Below are positions 44,089 through 53,498 of a DNA stretch of 64,000 bases, in pieces. Numbering within the stretch: the first letter of the stretch is position 1; every line of letters starts with the position of its first letter. Source of the stretch: an uncultured Erythrobacter sp. Lineage in GTDB: Bacteria > Pseudomonadota > Alphaproteobacteria > Sphingomonadales > Sphingomonadaceae. The stretch lies in NCBI GenBank assembly GCA_947494705.1, contig CANLVN010000004.1, forward strand, positions 62,001 through 126,000. Direction: 5' to 3'. The notes beneath the pieces are model-generated. The model did not search any database. It was given only the letters and a program-made list of their open reading frames with translations, and was not told the origin of the DNA. Made by a program: the position numbers and the translations under genes.

Positions 44089-45894
44089 ATGAACATGTAT
44101 TCCGCATCGCACGCGCTACACGAAGACGTGGTGGTGGATGATCCTGAGCGGCAAGCGTCGCCGCCATCGTGGCTGAACCGTTTCTCGCTCGTGACCAAGC
44201 TGAATGCGTCGATCATAAGTTCGGCGCTGATACTCCTGATCGTCGCCGCGACGGCCTCCTGGACTGCGATCTATTATTCTTCTGCGGGCCAACACGTTGC
44301 CGATGTGGCGGGTCTCGAAGTGCGCACGACCCATTCGGTCATGGACCTCGACGAAGCGCAATTCGCAATCCATGATTTCCGCGAACAGCGTGACGACGAT
44401 GCGCTCGAAGGCGTGGCTCCCGGGATCGATGGAGCGCTCGAAAACATGCTCTACACCCAAGGCTGGATCAGCGATCAGATGCCCGCCGACACGCACGCGC
44501 GCGTTGCGACCTTCGTCAATGATGTCGAAGCGCTCAAGGGCCAATGGGAACAGATTGCAGCGGATCCAAGTGATGCCGAGATCGCAGCTTTCGAGGATGA
44601 GCTCGGCTCGGTGAGGGGCGATATCGCTTCTTATGCGCGCGAATTGCGCGGCACCCTGGCGCCGGCGGCGCGCGACCTGTTCAACGGACTCGACCGCAGC
44701 ATCATGATGAACATCATCATCGTCATCGCCGGTGTACTCGCCGGACTGGTGATTGCGCGTGTCGTAAATCAGAATGTCGTCAGCGCCATCTCCGGCATCA
44801 CTTCCGCGATGAACAAGATCGCTAAAGGAGAGCGCGAGATCACGATCCCCGGCGACACGCGCCGCGACGAGATCGGCGAGATGGCTCGTGCGCTGGCGGT
44901 ATTCCGGGAAGATTCCCTCGAGCTCAGCCGCATCAATGAACTGCGCACGAGAGAGGCCGAGGAGCGGCTCGCACAGCAGGAACTCCTCACCCAGCAGACG
45001 CATGACCTGCGTCGCGACAAGACCAAGCTGCTGGAAGACATGGCGAATGGCTTCGAGATATCCGTCGGCGAAGTCATCACCGCCGTTTCCGCTGCTTCGG
45101 AACAGCTAAAGGCCACCTCGAAACAAATGGTAGAGCTGGCCGACGGCTCGCAGGAACAGGCCGAAGGCGCGACCGCGGCGATGGAAAAGGCGACCGCGAA
45201 TGTCACTGCCGCCGCCGCTGCAACCGACGAGTTTGCCCTGTCGATCAGCGAAATCAGTCGTCAGGCTTCGGCCTCCGCTTCGCTGGCACGCGATGCCACC
45301 ACGCTGGTGACTTCGGCCAATACACGGATGGGCGAGCTTTCGCAGGCCGCAGAAGAGATCGGCGAGATTGCCGGACTGATCCAGACCATCGCGCAGCGCA
45401 CCAACCTGCTTGCACTCAATGCTTCGATCGAAGCGGCACGCGGCGGCGAGGCGGGCCGTGGCTTCGCGGTGGTGGCGAGCGAGGTCAAGGAACTCGCCAT
45501 GCAGACCAGCAACGCCACCAGCTCGGTCGCCGAACGGATCAGCGCGATGCAGGATTCGACCAAATCCTCTGCTAGCGACCTGACCTCGATTGTCGCCCAG
45601 ATTGGGGAACTTGAGCAGGCCGCCGTCATGATCGCCAGCGCGGTCGACCAGCAATCGGTTTCGGGAGAGGAACTGGCGCGCAACATCGATACAGTGGCGG
45701 CTGGATCGACGCAGGTCGGCGATCGACTCAAGGCTCTGCACTCTGCGAGCAAGGAAACCGGCTCGGCGGCAGAAGAAGTGGTTGCGAGCGCGAAGGCGCT
45801 GGGCGGTCACGCGGAAAACCTGCGCGAAAAGGCAGGGGCTTTCATCGCGGACGTGCGCCGGTCGGCGCACGACCTCGAAGCCGATGCCGCCTGA
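44089..45894 (+). CDS. Methyl-accepting chemotaxis protein
   Basis: The 601-residue receptor has a membrane helix at about 38-64, a periplasmic sensor, a second helix at about 204-223, a HAMP domain and a signalling helical bundle with the tip [20 protein letters not shown]. It would couple to CheA/CheW in the membrane. No che genes are near. No pentapeptide CheR anchor is seen at the end. Confidence 0.93.
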   Translation: MNMYSASHALHEDVVVDDPERQASPPSWLNRFSLVTKLNASIISSALILLIVAATASWTAIYYSSAGQHVADVAGLEVRTTHSVMDLDEAQFAIHDFREQRDDDALEGVAPGIDGALENMLYTQGWISDQMPADTHARVATFVNDVEALKGQWEQIAADPSDAEIAAFEDELGSVRGDIASYARELRGTLAPAARDLFNGLDRSIMMNIIIVIAGVLAGLVIARVVNQNVVSAISGITSAMNKIAKGEREITIPGDTRRDEIGEMARALAVFREDSLELSRINELRTREAEERLAQQELLTQQTHDLRRDKTKLLEDMANGFEISVGEVITAVSAASEQLKATSKQMVELADGSQEQAEGATAAMEKATANVTAAAAATDEFALSISEISRQASASASLARDATTLVTSANTRMGELSQAAEEIGEIAGLIQTIAQRTNLLALNASIEAARGGEAGRGFAVVASEVKELAMQTSNATSSVAERISAMQDSTKSSASDLTSIVAQIGELEQAAVMIASAVDQQSVSGEELARNIDTVAAGSTQVGDRLKALHSASKETGSAAEEVVASAKALGGHAENLREKAGAFIADVRRSAHDLEADAA

Positions 45895-45906
45895 ACCCAA
45901 TTTTGC

Positions 45907-46215
45907 TTAAAGCGGGGTCAGGCTGACTGCCACTTGGTCGCCGGCTACCATATCCTCGGCGCGCATGACTTTCCTCGAGACCAGCAGCACCCATTCCGAC
46001 TGCTTGTTCTGGGGGAAGACGGACGTCTTCCACTCGGTCCCGCCGATCTGCGCGAGCACCTTCACCGAACCGAAACCGCGCCGGCTTCCGAATTCGAGCC
46101 GGTGCATCAGCGCGTGTCCTGATAGCGCCTCGGCCTCGGCTCCGGTGAAGGTTACAAGGTGATAGGTCGCCTTCTCCCCCTGCCAGCGGGCAAGGGTGAG
46201 ACTGGCTGTCACCAT
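45907..46215 (-). CDS. DUF1905 protein
   Basis: The 102-residue protein has the pattern of DUF1905 barrels: FGSVKVLAQIGGTEWKTSVFP and LLVSRKVMRAEDMVAGDQVAV. The family has a small beta-barrel fold of unknown function. The ATG at 46213-46215 follows the stop of the cyclophilin gene by one base, so it is translated with it. Confidence 0.82.
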   Translation of the reverse strand: MVTASLTLARWQGEKATYHLVTFTGAEAEALSGHALMHRLEFGSRRGFGSVKVLAQIGGTEWKTSVFPQNKQSEWVLLVSRKVMRAEDMVAGDQVAVSLTPL

Positions 46216-46216
46216 A

Positions 46217-47206
46217 TCAGTCACCTTCGTATTCGCGAATGGGCACCGGGATGTTGCAGATATCCGCACCGCCTGCGGGCCGGATGAAGAACGGATCGCG
46301 GCGATTGGCGCGGGCCTCGGCATAGCGGGCGAAAGTCTCGCCTTCGGTGGATATGTATTCGTATTCGGGCCGCTCTGCTTCCGGCAGGTCGGCGGCGACA
46401 CGCACGGAAACGATCGGCGTGCGCTTGTCCGCCTCTTCCTCGGTGTAGAAACCCAGTGCCCCGGACCCGCGCGGCAGCGAGGACAGGTGCTCCATCCCGC
46501 TGATGATCCGGCCCACTAGCGCGATATTGCGATCGAGGTGCCGCGGCGCATGACCGATCACGGTATAGAGTTCGGCGCCGGAGCCGGTGTCGGGTGAGTA
46601 GTTCCGGCCTACGCCGACCATGCCGTAGCAGTGGACCGGCCAGTTGCTCACCGTCCGAGTATCCTCCGACACCTCATATGCGATCGGCCACCCGCTCTCG
46701 AACCAAGTCCAATCAGTATAGCTGTCTTCGAGATAATTGTCGGGGTGATGCAGAACTATCGATCCGGAGGCGCCAGTTGTCCGTGAATACACATAATCAT
46801 CCTTCCCCATCACTCGCAGTCCCTCGGGCAGCGGCTTCTGCTCCACCTCGCCGCTCTCCGGATTATCGTATCCCGGATCGCCCCATTGAACGACGTAATT
46901 GTCCTGAACGCGGTTGATGCTGAGCCCGTCATACCAATTGGCGCGGGCCAGGGTGCGGATGTTCGCGACCCAGCCTTGCGAGTACGGCGCGGGCATCAAC
47001 TGGATTACCACCTCGCGCTCCGATCCGTCGGCCGCGGGTGCGAGTGTCATCATGAGCAAGTCTTCGGCCGGGATCGCAATCCATTCCTCGGGCGCGGCGG
47101 CGCCCACGATCTCGTTCGGGCTGGGCGCACCCTCGAGAGCCTCCTGTGCGGTAACGGGCAAGACGAAGGCAATCGCTGCAGCGGCGGCGAGGAGGGGCTT
47201 TCTCAT
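46217..47206 (-). CDS. Exported cyclophilin-type peptidyl-prolyl isomerase
   Basis: The 329-residue protein has a signal peptide (AAAAAIAFVLPVTAQ) and a cyclophilin domain with INRVQDNYVVQWGDP and GMVGVGRN. The domain lies at about residues 60-270. Cyclophilins turn prolyl bonds in the periplasm. A longer frame to 47590 includes the tRNA complement and is not real. Confidence 0.87.
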   Translation of the reverse strand: MRKPLLAAAAAIAFVLPVTAQEALEGAPSPNEIVGAAAPEEWIAIPAEDLLMMTLAPAADGSEREVVIQLMPAPYSQGWVANIRTLARANWYDGLSINRVQDNYVVQWGDPGYDNPESGEVEQKPLPEGLRVMGKDDYVYSRTTGASGSIVLHHPDNYLEDSYTDWTWFESGWPIAYEVSEDTRTVSNWPVHCYGMVGVGRNYSPDTGSGAELYTVIGHAPRHLDRNIALVGRIISGMEHLSSLPRGSGALGFYTEEEADKRTPIVSVRVAADLPEAERPEYEYISTEGETFARYAEARANRRDPFFIRPAGGADICNIPVPIREYEGD

Positions 47207-47436
47207 GAGCAAGGTTCTGCCACCACTCCCGGCAAACAAAAACCCCTTCAGTGCGTTTTCGGAGGCGGGAAGGGGCTCTTGAGACGACGTTCGCCGGGAA
47301 AGCCGGTTGCGCGCATCGCCTTCCAGTCCAACTCGTTTGCCATAAACGAAACGTGCTACAGAAAACGGGTGTGTACCACGCTGTTGCAGCGGCGCTCTTT
47401 CGTGGCTAGAGGCACGCCTTCGCAAGTCGCGAGCGC

Positions 47437-47527
47437 GGAGCAGTGGCCGAGTGGTCGAAGGCGCACGCCTGGAAAGTGTGTATACGGTAACCCCGTATCG
47501 AGGGTTCGAATCCCTCCTGCTCCGCCA
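47437..47527 (+). tRNA. tRNA-Ser (GGA)
   Basis: The acceptor arms GGAGCAG (47437-47443) and CTGCTCC (47517-47523) pair fully, followed by the discriminator G and an encoded CCA. The anticodon loop CTGGAAA gives GGA, reading UCC and UCU serine codons. The long variable arm (TACGGTAACCCCGTA) is typical of serine tRNAs. The T-arm has GGTTCGAATCC. Confidence 0.97.
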
Positions 47528-47834
47528 CCCACCCCCAGCACTTTTCTCTGGTTGCAGCGATCTTCGCGCTTCGCGGACATCAGGCATCACGTTCGCACCG
47601 CCTTCCGCCCTAGACAGTGTTCCATGTGTTCAATCGTGCAGGACTTGCGCGCACCGATCAGGCTTGCTCACCAAGTCGTTGGTCGAGCCCATCTGCGCTT
47701 TGTCCAGAACCCGGTCATAAGTGTTTGACGCCGGTCGCGTGCTTGGACACATTGCTTGCTTGTCGCAGACACTTGCGGGACCCTTGCCGCTTTGGGACGA
47801 AGCGAGTGGTCTGGCAGGATCGGGGAGATATCAC
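47528..47834. other. 307-base intergenic stretch before the TldD operon
   Basis: No gene is supported here. TTGACG at 47725-47730 and CACATT at 47748-47753, 17 bases apart, form a weak candidate promoter for the eight-gene unit. Otherwise I see no repeat or structure. The first gene starts with a strong GGGGAG site. Confidence 0.4.
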
Positions 47835-49469
47835 GTGGATAGACGGCACTTTCTGGCGTTCAGCAGCTTCGTAACCGGTGCTGCGCTGACGCCGGCCTTT
47901 TTCGGCAAAGCAATCGCGCAGAGCCAGTTGCAGGACGCGATCGACGTCGCGGTCAAGAAGCGTCTAGCCGACGCTGCGCTCACCGCCGCGACTACGGCGG
48001 GCGCGAGCTATTGCGACGTGCGCGTAGGGCGCTACCTGCGCCAGTTCGTCATCACCCGCGAACGCAATGTCGAGAACATCGTCAACACGGAATCGACCGG
48101 CACCGGCGTGCGCGTCATCGCTGACGGGTCCTGGGGCTTTGCCGCCACCAACGAGTTGACAGAGGACGCCGTGGCGGCCGCCGCACGGCAAGCGACCGCT
48201 ATCGCCAAGGCGAATGCGAAGATTCAGACTTCGCCGGTCCAACTCGCACCAACCCCGGGCAAGGGCGAGGTCAGCTGGCGCACCCCCATCCAGAAAAACG
48301 CGATGGAAGTGCCGATTGCGGACAAGGTCGACCTCTTGATGGGTGTCAACGATGCAGCGCTCGCCGCAGGTGCGAGCTTCGTCAACTCGATGCTCTTCCT
48401 CGTCAACGAACAGAAATATTTCGCCTCGACCGACGGATCCTACATCGATCAGGACGTCCACCGCATCTGGGCTCCGCTGACCGTCACCGCGATCGACCAG
48501 TCGACCGGAAAATTCCGCTCGCGCGATGGCCTTTCTGCGCCGATGGGACTTGGCTGGGAATACATGGATGGCAAACCCGAGCACAAGTTCGTCGCTCCCA
48601 ACGGCCTCACAACCTACGGCATGTCCTACGACATGAAGGAAGACGCGATCGCCGCGGCGGAAGACGCGCAGGCGAAGCTGAAAGCGCCTTCGGTCGAGCC
48701 GGGCAAGTACGACCTCGTGCTCGATCCCAACCACCTCGGTCTCACGATCCACGAATCGATCGGCCACCCACTCGAACTCGATCGCGTCCTTGGCTACGAG
48801 GCCAACTATGCTGGCACCAGCTTCGCCTCGATCGAGAAACGCAACGAAAACTTCCAGTATGGCAGCGAGATCGTCAATGTATTCGCTGACAAGACGCAGG
48901 TCGGATCGCTCGGTGCAGTCGGCTACGACGACGAAGGCGTGAAGACCAAGAAGTGGGACCTAATCAAAAACGGCACCCTGGTCGATTTCCAGACCATCCG
49001 CGATCAGGCGCACATCGTCGGCAAGGACGAGAGCGATGGGTGCTGCTACGCCGACAGCTGGTCCAGCGTTCAGTTCCAGCGCATGCCCAACGTTTCGCTC
49101 ACGCCAAGCAAGACTCCGCTTTCGGTTGAACAGATGATCGCGGGCGTCGACAAGGGCATCTACATCTCTGGACGCGGCTCTTTCTCGATCGACCAGCAGC
49201 GCTACAACGCGCAGTTCGGCGGGACAGTCTTCTACGAGATCAAGAACGGCAAGCTCGGTCCCATGATCGAGGACGTCGCCTACCAGATGCGAACCCCGGA
49301 ATTCTGGGGGGCGTGTTCGGCAATTTGCGACGAGAGCGATTACCGCATGTTCGGCTCTTTCTTCGACGGCAAGGGTCAGCCGGGGCAGGTCTCGTCGGTC
49401 AGCCACGGCTCCTCGACCAGCCGTTTCGACGGTATCAACGTCATCAACACCGCCCGGTCGCTCGGCTAA
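47835..49469 (+). CDS. Tat-exported TldD-type metalloprotease
   Basis: The 544-residue protein begins with a Tat signal: DRRHFLAFSSFVTGAAL and a hydrophobic tail ending near AIAQ. The body is TldD: TIHESIGHPLE contains the zinc motif HExxxH (His306, Glu307, His311), and a late Cys in WGACSAICDE sits where TldD has its third ligand. TldD/TldE pairs degrade or mature modified peptides such as microcin B17 and CcdA. The start GTG at 47835 has GGGGAG 8 bases before it. Known TldD proteins are cytoplasmic, so Tat export is unusual. Confidence 0.92.
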   Translation: MDRRHFLAFSSFVTGAALTPAFFGKAIAQSQLQDAIDVAVKKRLADAALTAATTAGASYCDVRVGRYLRQFVITRERNVENIVNTESTGTGVRVIADGSWGFAATNELTEDAVAAAARQATAIAKANAKIQTSPVQLAPTPGKGEVSWRTPIQKNAMEVPIADKVDLLMGVNDAALAAGASFVNSMLFLVNEQKYFASTDGSYIDQDVHRIWAPLTVTAIDQSTGKFRSRDGLSAPMGLGWEYMDGKPEHKFVAPNGLTTYGMSYDMKEDAIAAAEDAQAKLKAPSVEPGKYDLVLDPNHLGLTIHESIGHPLELDRVLGYEANYAGTSFASIEKRNENFQYGSEIVNVFADKTQVGSLGAVGYDDEGVKTKKWDLIKNGTLVDFQTIRDQAHIVGKDESDGCCYADSWSSVQFQRMPNVSLTPSKTPLSVEQMIAGVDKGIYISGRGSFSIDQQRYNAQFGGTVFYEIKNGKLGPMIEDVAYQMRTPEFWGACSAICDESDYRMFGSFFDGKGQPGQVSSVSHGSSTSRFDGINVINTARSLG

Positions 49470-49491
49470 GCGCGAAGAGGAGTAGCAGATC

Positions 49492-50814
49492 ATGAGCATT
49501 CTTAGCGAAGCCAAAGCAAAGGCAATTCTCGACAAGGTCATCGCGTTCTCGACCGCCGACGAGACCAGTGCGCAACTCACCGGTGGCAGGCGCGGCAACG
49601 TGCGTTTCGCCCGCAACGACATTTCCACCTCTGGCTTGGTCGAGGACATCGATCTGGGCGTGCAGGTTGCGTTCGGAAAGCGGGTGGGGATTGCCACCAT
49701 CAACCAGTTCGACGACGCCTCGCTCGAGCGGGTCGTGCGCCGGGCCGAGGAACTCGCGCGGCTCGCGCCGGAGAACCCCGAGTTCATGCCGGCAGTTGCG
49801 AAGCAGACCTACCGCGCCTCCGACACCTTCAGCGCGGCGACAGCGGCGCTGACCGCCGAGATGCGCGCGAAGATCGCGCAGGATTCGATCCAGCCGTGCC
49901 GCAACCAGAACCTCGTTGCCGCCGGCTTCCTCGAGGATGGGCACACCTTCATGGCCCACGCCAATTCGAACGGCAATTTCGGCTACCAGGTCTCGACAGA
50001 GGCCGACTACACCTGCACCGTCAGGACCGAGGACGGGACGGGCTCCGGCTGGGTCGCGAGCAACGTAAGAGACATCTCGAATTTCGACGCCTCTGACGAC
50101 GTCCAGATCGCGATGCGCAAGGCGGCGGCTTCATCGAGCGCCCGCGCTCTAGAGCCGGGAAAGTATACGGTCATCCTCGAACCTGCTGCCGCATCGGGCC
50201 TCATCAGCTTCATGATGAACTTCTTCGGGGCGCGCCAGGCCGATGAAGGGCGCAGCTTCCTCTCCAAGCAGGGCGGCGGCAACAAGATCGGCGACCAGAT
50301 CATGGACCCGCAGGTCAACATCTACACCGACCCTTGGAACGACACGGTCCCGGTGCTGCCGTGGGACGGCGAGGGGCTCCCGCGGGAACGCGTCGACATC
50401 ATCAAGGAAGGCAAGGTCGCGAATCTCGAGTACTCGCGCTACTGGGCCGAGAAGCAGGGCAAGCCGCAGACCGCCGGATGGGGCAACACCATCATGGAAG
50501 GCGGCACGCGCTCGACTGCGGAATTGATTGCCTCGACGGAACGCGGCGTGCTCGTCACCCGGACCTGGTACATCCGCATGGTTGACCCCCAGACGGTGCT
50601 GCTCACCGGCCTGACCCGCGACGGTACCTTCTACATCGAGGACGGCCAGCTGAAGTATCCGATCAAGAACTTCCGCTTCAACGAGAGCCCGGTGATCATG
50701 CTCAACAACATCGACGAGCTTGGCCGTTCCGTGCGTGTCGAGGGCGGCAACATCATGGTCCCGCCGATGAAACTGAGGGACTTCACCTTCACCTCGCTTT
50801 CGGACGCGGTCTGA
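49492..50814 (+). CDS. TldE/PmbA-type partner, no signal
   Basis: The 440-residue protein has the TldE/PmbA fold (GNVRFARNDISTSG, ARALEPGKYTVILEPAAASGL, VEGGNIMVPPMKLRDF). It lacks the HExxxH motif, as TldE normally does, and has no signal peptide. TldE forms a heterodimer with TldD. The gene follows by 22 bases with GAGGAG in front, so the two are made together. Confidence 0.92.
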   Translation: MSILSEAKAKAILDKVIAFSTADETSAQLTGGRRGNVRFARNDISTSGLVEDIDLGVQVAFGKRVGIATINQFDDASLERVVRRAEELARLAPENPEFMPAVAKQTYRASDTFSAATAALTAEMRAKIAQDSIQPCRNQNLVAAGFLEDGHTFMAHANSNGNFGYQVSTEADYTCTVRTEDGTGSGWVASNVRDISNFDASDDVQIAMRKAAASSSARALEPGKYTVILEPAAASGLISFMMNFFGARQADEGRSFLSKQGGGNKIGDQIMDPQVNIYTDPWNDTVPVLPWDGEGLPRERVDIIKEGKVANLEYSRYWAEKQGKPQTAGWGNTIMEGGTRSTAELIASTERGVLVTRTWYIRMVDPQTVLLTGLTRDGTFYIEDGQLKYPIKNFRFNESPVIMLNNIDELGRSVRVEGGNIMVPPMKLRDFTFTSLSDAV

Positions 50815-50823
50815 GGCGAAGAA

Positions 50824-51576
50824 TTGGTGGGCGCGGGCCCACGGGAGCGAACCTTTGCCGTGACCCGCGCCGAATTCCTCAAGCTCCTTGGAGGCGGGGT
50901 TGCGGGCGCCATGCTCGCTGGGCCACTCGCGGCCGCCCAGCGTGCGGCGGCGGTCGGTGCAGGCTACGATTTCTGGTTCACGCGGCTGAAGTACAATTCG
51001 GGCGATTGGAACGTCGACCAGCGCATGCCGTCGAACCTTCTGACCTCGCTGGTCGACTACACCTCGCTCAGGATCGATCCGGTCGAGCGAGTGGTCGAAC
51101 TGTCCGACCCCAAGATGCTATCGGCCCCCTTCTGCTATCTCGCAGGGCACAAGGCGGTTGAATTCTCCGACGCGGAACGCCGCAATTTCGAGCGCTATGT
51201 GAGGAACGGTGGCTTCGTATTCGTCGACGATTGCAACCACGACATCGACGGCCTGTTCGCCAAGAGTTTCGAGGCGCAGATGGCGAACATCTTCGGCGCG
51301 TCTGCGCTCAAGAAGCTGCCGAACGACCACTCGCTCTATTCGAGCTTCTTCAAGTTTGACGGGCCTCCTGCGACCACCTTCGAGCTGAACGGATGGGGCG
51401 ACGACCTCGTTCACGATTATCTCAAGGGCATCACCATCAACGAGCGGCTGGGCGTGCTCTACAGCAACAAAGACTATGGCTGCGAGTGGGACTATGACTG
51501 GCGCAACAAGCGCTTCCTCGCAGAGGACAACACGAAATTCGGCGTAAACATCGTCATGTACGCGCTTACCAACTGA
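50824..51576 (+). CDS. DUF4159 protein with Tat-like N-terminus
   Basis: The 250-residue protein matches DUF4159: YDFWFTRLKYNSGDWNVD, a region FCYLAGHKAVEF, and GGFVFVDDCNHDI. The fold resembles class I glutamine amidotransferases, but no catalytic cysteine is obvious. The N-terminus TRAEFLKLLGGGVAG resembles a Tat signal with a single arginine. Starts at TTG 50824, GTG 50827 or GTG 50860 are all possible. DUF4159 often occurs with MoxR and DUF58 genes. Confidence 0.85.
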   Translation: MVGAGPRERTFAVTRAEFLKLLGGGVAGAMLAGPLAAAQRAAAVGAGYDFWFTRLKYNSGDWNVDQRMPSNLLTSLVDYTSLRIDPVERVVELSDPKMLSAPFCYLAGHKAVEFSDAERRNFERYVRNGGFVFVDDCNHDIDGLFAKSFEAQMANIFGASALKKLPNDHSLYSSFFKFDGPPATTFELNGWGDDLVHDYLKGITINERLGVLYSNKDYGCEWDYDWRNKRFLAEDNTKFGVNIVMYALTN

Positions 51577-51589
51577 GGGGTTTGGGTTC

Positions 51590-52597
51590 TTGGTCGAAGA
51601 TACACCCATTAATGAGGCCGACATCGAACGACTGGTGGGTCGCGTCGCTGATCTGAAGGTCGCCATCGGGACAGCGATCGTCGGCCAGTCAGATGTAGTC
51701 GAGCAGTTGCTCATCGGGCTGCTGGCGGGCGGGCACTGCCTGCTGGAGGGCGTGCCGGGCCTTGGCAAGACACTGTTGGTGCGCACGCTCGGACAGGCGC
51801 TCGAGCTCGATTTCCGGCGCGTTCAGTTCACGCCCGACTTGATGCCGAGCGACATTCTCGGCACCGAATTGCTCGAGGAGGATCACGGCACGGGGCACCG
51901 GTCCTTCCGCTTCCAGAAGGGCCCGATCTTCACCAACCTGCTGCTCGCCGACGAACTCAATCGCACACCGCCCAAGACCCAGGCCGCGTTGCTCGAGGCG
52001 ATGCAGGAAAAGACCGTCAGTTATGCTGGCACGACCTACGCGCTGCCGCGCCCTTTTTTCGTGCTGGCGACGCAGAACCCCTTGGAACAGGCGGGGACCT
52101 ATCCGCTGCCCGAAGCGCAGCTCGACCGCTTCCTGCTGCAGGTGCAGGTCGACTATCCCACCGCTGCCGAGGAGCGCGACATCCTTGCGCTCACCACTGG
52201 CGGAGCGCAGGCAGAAGTGTCGCGCGTGATGGGCGGCGAAGAGGTGCTCGCGTTGCAGGGTCTGGTGCGCGAGGTTCACCTAAGCGAAGACCTGCTCGGC
52301 TGGATCACCGACCTCGTCCGCGCCACGCGCCCGGGCGATGCCGCCGCGCCCGCCGAAGTCGCAAGCTACGTGCGCTGGGGGGCGGGTCCGCGCGCCGGAC
52401 AAGCGCTGGTGCTATGTGCCAAGGCGCGCGCGCTGCTCCACGGTCGCCTCGCCGCAACACGAGAGGACATCGCTGCGCTGGCTGCGCCGGTCATGCGTCA
52501 CCGGCTGTTGCTCTCCTTCGCTGCAGAAGCGGAAGGGCAGAGCGCGGACGACGTTGTCGCGGCGCTGCTCGCTCACATTCCTCCCCCTTCGGCCTGA
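51590..52597 (+). CDS. MoxR-type AAA+ ATPase
   Basis: The 335-residue protein has the Walker A GVPGLGKT (residues 54-61), the Walker B LLADELNR and the sensor and arginine-finger regions of MoxR. MoxR ATPases work with VWA-domain proteins to remodel or mature protein complexes. The start is TTG 51590 or GTG 51593. It directly precedes the DUF58 gene. Confidence 0.95.
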   Translation: MVEDTPINEADIERLVGRVADLKVAIGTAIVGQSDVVEQLLIGLLAGGHCLLEGVPGLGKTLLVRTLGQALELDFRRVQFTPDLMPSDILGTELLEEDHGTGHRSFRFQKGPIFTNLLLADELNRTPPKTQAALLEAMQEKTVSYAGTTYALPRPFFVLATQNPLEQAGTYPLPEAQLDRFLLQVQVDYPTAAEERDILALTTGGAQAEVSRVMGGEEVLALQGLVREVHLSEDLLGWITDLVRATRPGDAAAPAEVASYVRWGAGPRAGQALVLCAKARALLHGRLAATREDIAALAAPVMRHRLLLSFAAEAEGQSADDVVAALLAHIPPPSA

Positions 52598-52601
52598 TCC
52601 C

Positions 52602-53498
52602 GTGGCCCCGGTGCCGCCCGCCATCCCGCCCGAAGTCCGCAGCCGGCTCAAGCGGCTGTCGCTGACCACGCGGCGACTGACCGGCGTCCACGGCTTCGGC
52701 GCGCATGCCAGCAGCAACAAGGGCGCAGGCATCGAGTTCGCGCAATACCGCAGCTATGAACCGGGCGACGATCCGCGAGGAATCGACTGGAAGCTTTACG
52801 CCCGCTCCGACAAGTTCTTCATCCGAGAGGCAGAGCAGGAGGGCGCTGCCTCGATCTGGATTCTCATCGATGCCAGCGCCTCGATGAATCAGGCGGATCG
52901 CCATACGCCAGACTGGTCGCGCTTCGATGCCGCAAAGATACTCGCGATGTGCATCGCTCAACTCGCACTGCAGCAGGGTGACCGTTTCGGCTGGATAGTG
53001 CTCGGCGGGGCAGGCCCGGTAATGGCTGAGCCCCGTGCCGGGCGTGCGCAGAACGACCGGCTTCAGGTCGATCTTGCGCGCAGCAGCCCTCAGGGAAAGA
53101 TACCCGACGCCGCAAGACTGGGCTCGCTCTGGGAGCGGATCGCCCCGCGCGATCTGGTGCTGTTCCTGAGCGACTGCTTCGACGAGCGCGGTGTTGCCGA
53201 GATCGAGCGGCTGGCAGGCGCGGGCCGTGAGGTGCTGGCGGTGCAACTGCTCACTGTCGAGGAGCGCGACTTTCCCTTCGAAGGCGGCTTTCGCTTCCGC
53301 GATCAGGAGGACGAGGCCGAGCTGATCGGCGATGGCAAGGCACTGCGCGAAGATTATCTCGCCCGTTTCGCCAAGGCCCGCGCCGGGCTTGCCGCGCGGC
53401 TCGATGCTGCCGGGATCAGGCACACCTCCTACTTCCTCGACGAGCCGATTGACGCTCCGCTCCATGATCTGTTCGGCGTAGGAGCAATGGCGCGATGA
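52602..53498 (+). CDS. DUF58 (VWA-type) protein
   Basis: The 298-residue protein carries the DUF58 signature YRSYEPGDDPRGIDWKLYA and a VWA-like MIDAS motif, DASASM, in the form DxSxS. DUF58 proteins are the usual partners of MoxR ATPases. The GTG at 52602 follows the moxR stop by 4 bases. It overlaps the next start by four bases (ATGA). Confidence 0.93.
   Translation: MAPVPPAIPPEVRSRLKRLSLTTRRLTGVHGFGAHASSNKGAGIEFAQYRSYEPGDDPRGIDWKLYARSDKFFIREAEQEGAASIWILIDASASMNQADRHTPDWSRFDAAKILAMCIAQLALQQGDRFGWIVLGGAGPVMAEPRAGRAQNDRLQVDLARSSPQGKIPDAARLGSLWERIAPRDLVLFLSDCFDERGVAEIERLAGAGREVLAVQLLTVEERDFPFEGGFRFRDQEDEAELIGDGKALREDYLARFAKARAGLAARLDAAGIRHTSYFLDEPIDAPLHDLFGVGAMAR

Noticed and set aside
46215..47590. 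Longer start for the cyclophilin at 47590
   Set aside because: The extra 128 codons run through the tRNA complement and lack a signal; the ATG at 47206 begins a good signal peptide.
47725..47753. Firm sigma-70 promoter before the TldD operon
   Set aside because: TTGACG and CACATT have good spacing, but the -10 is poor; listed only as weak within the intergenic entry.
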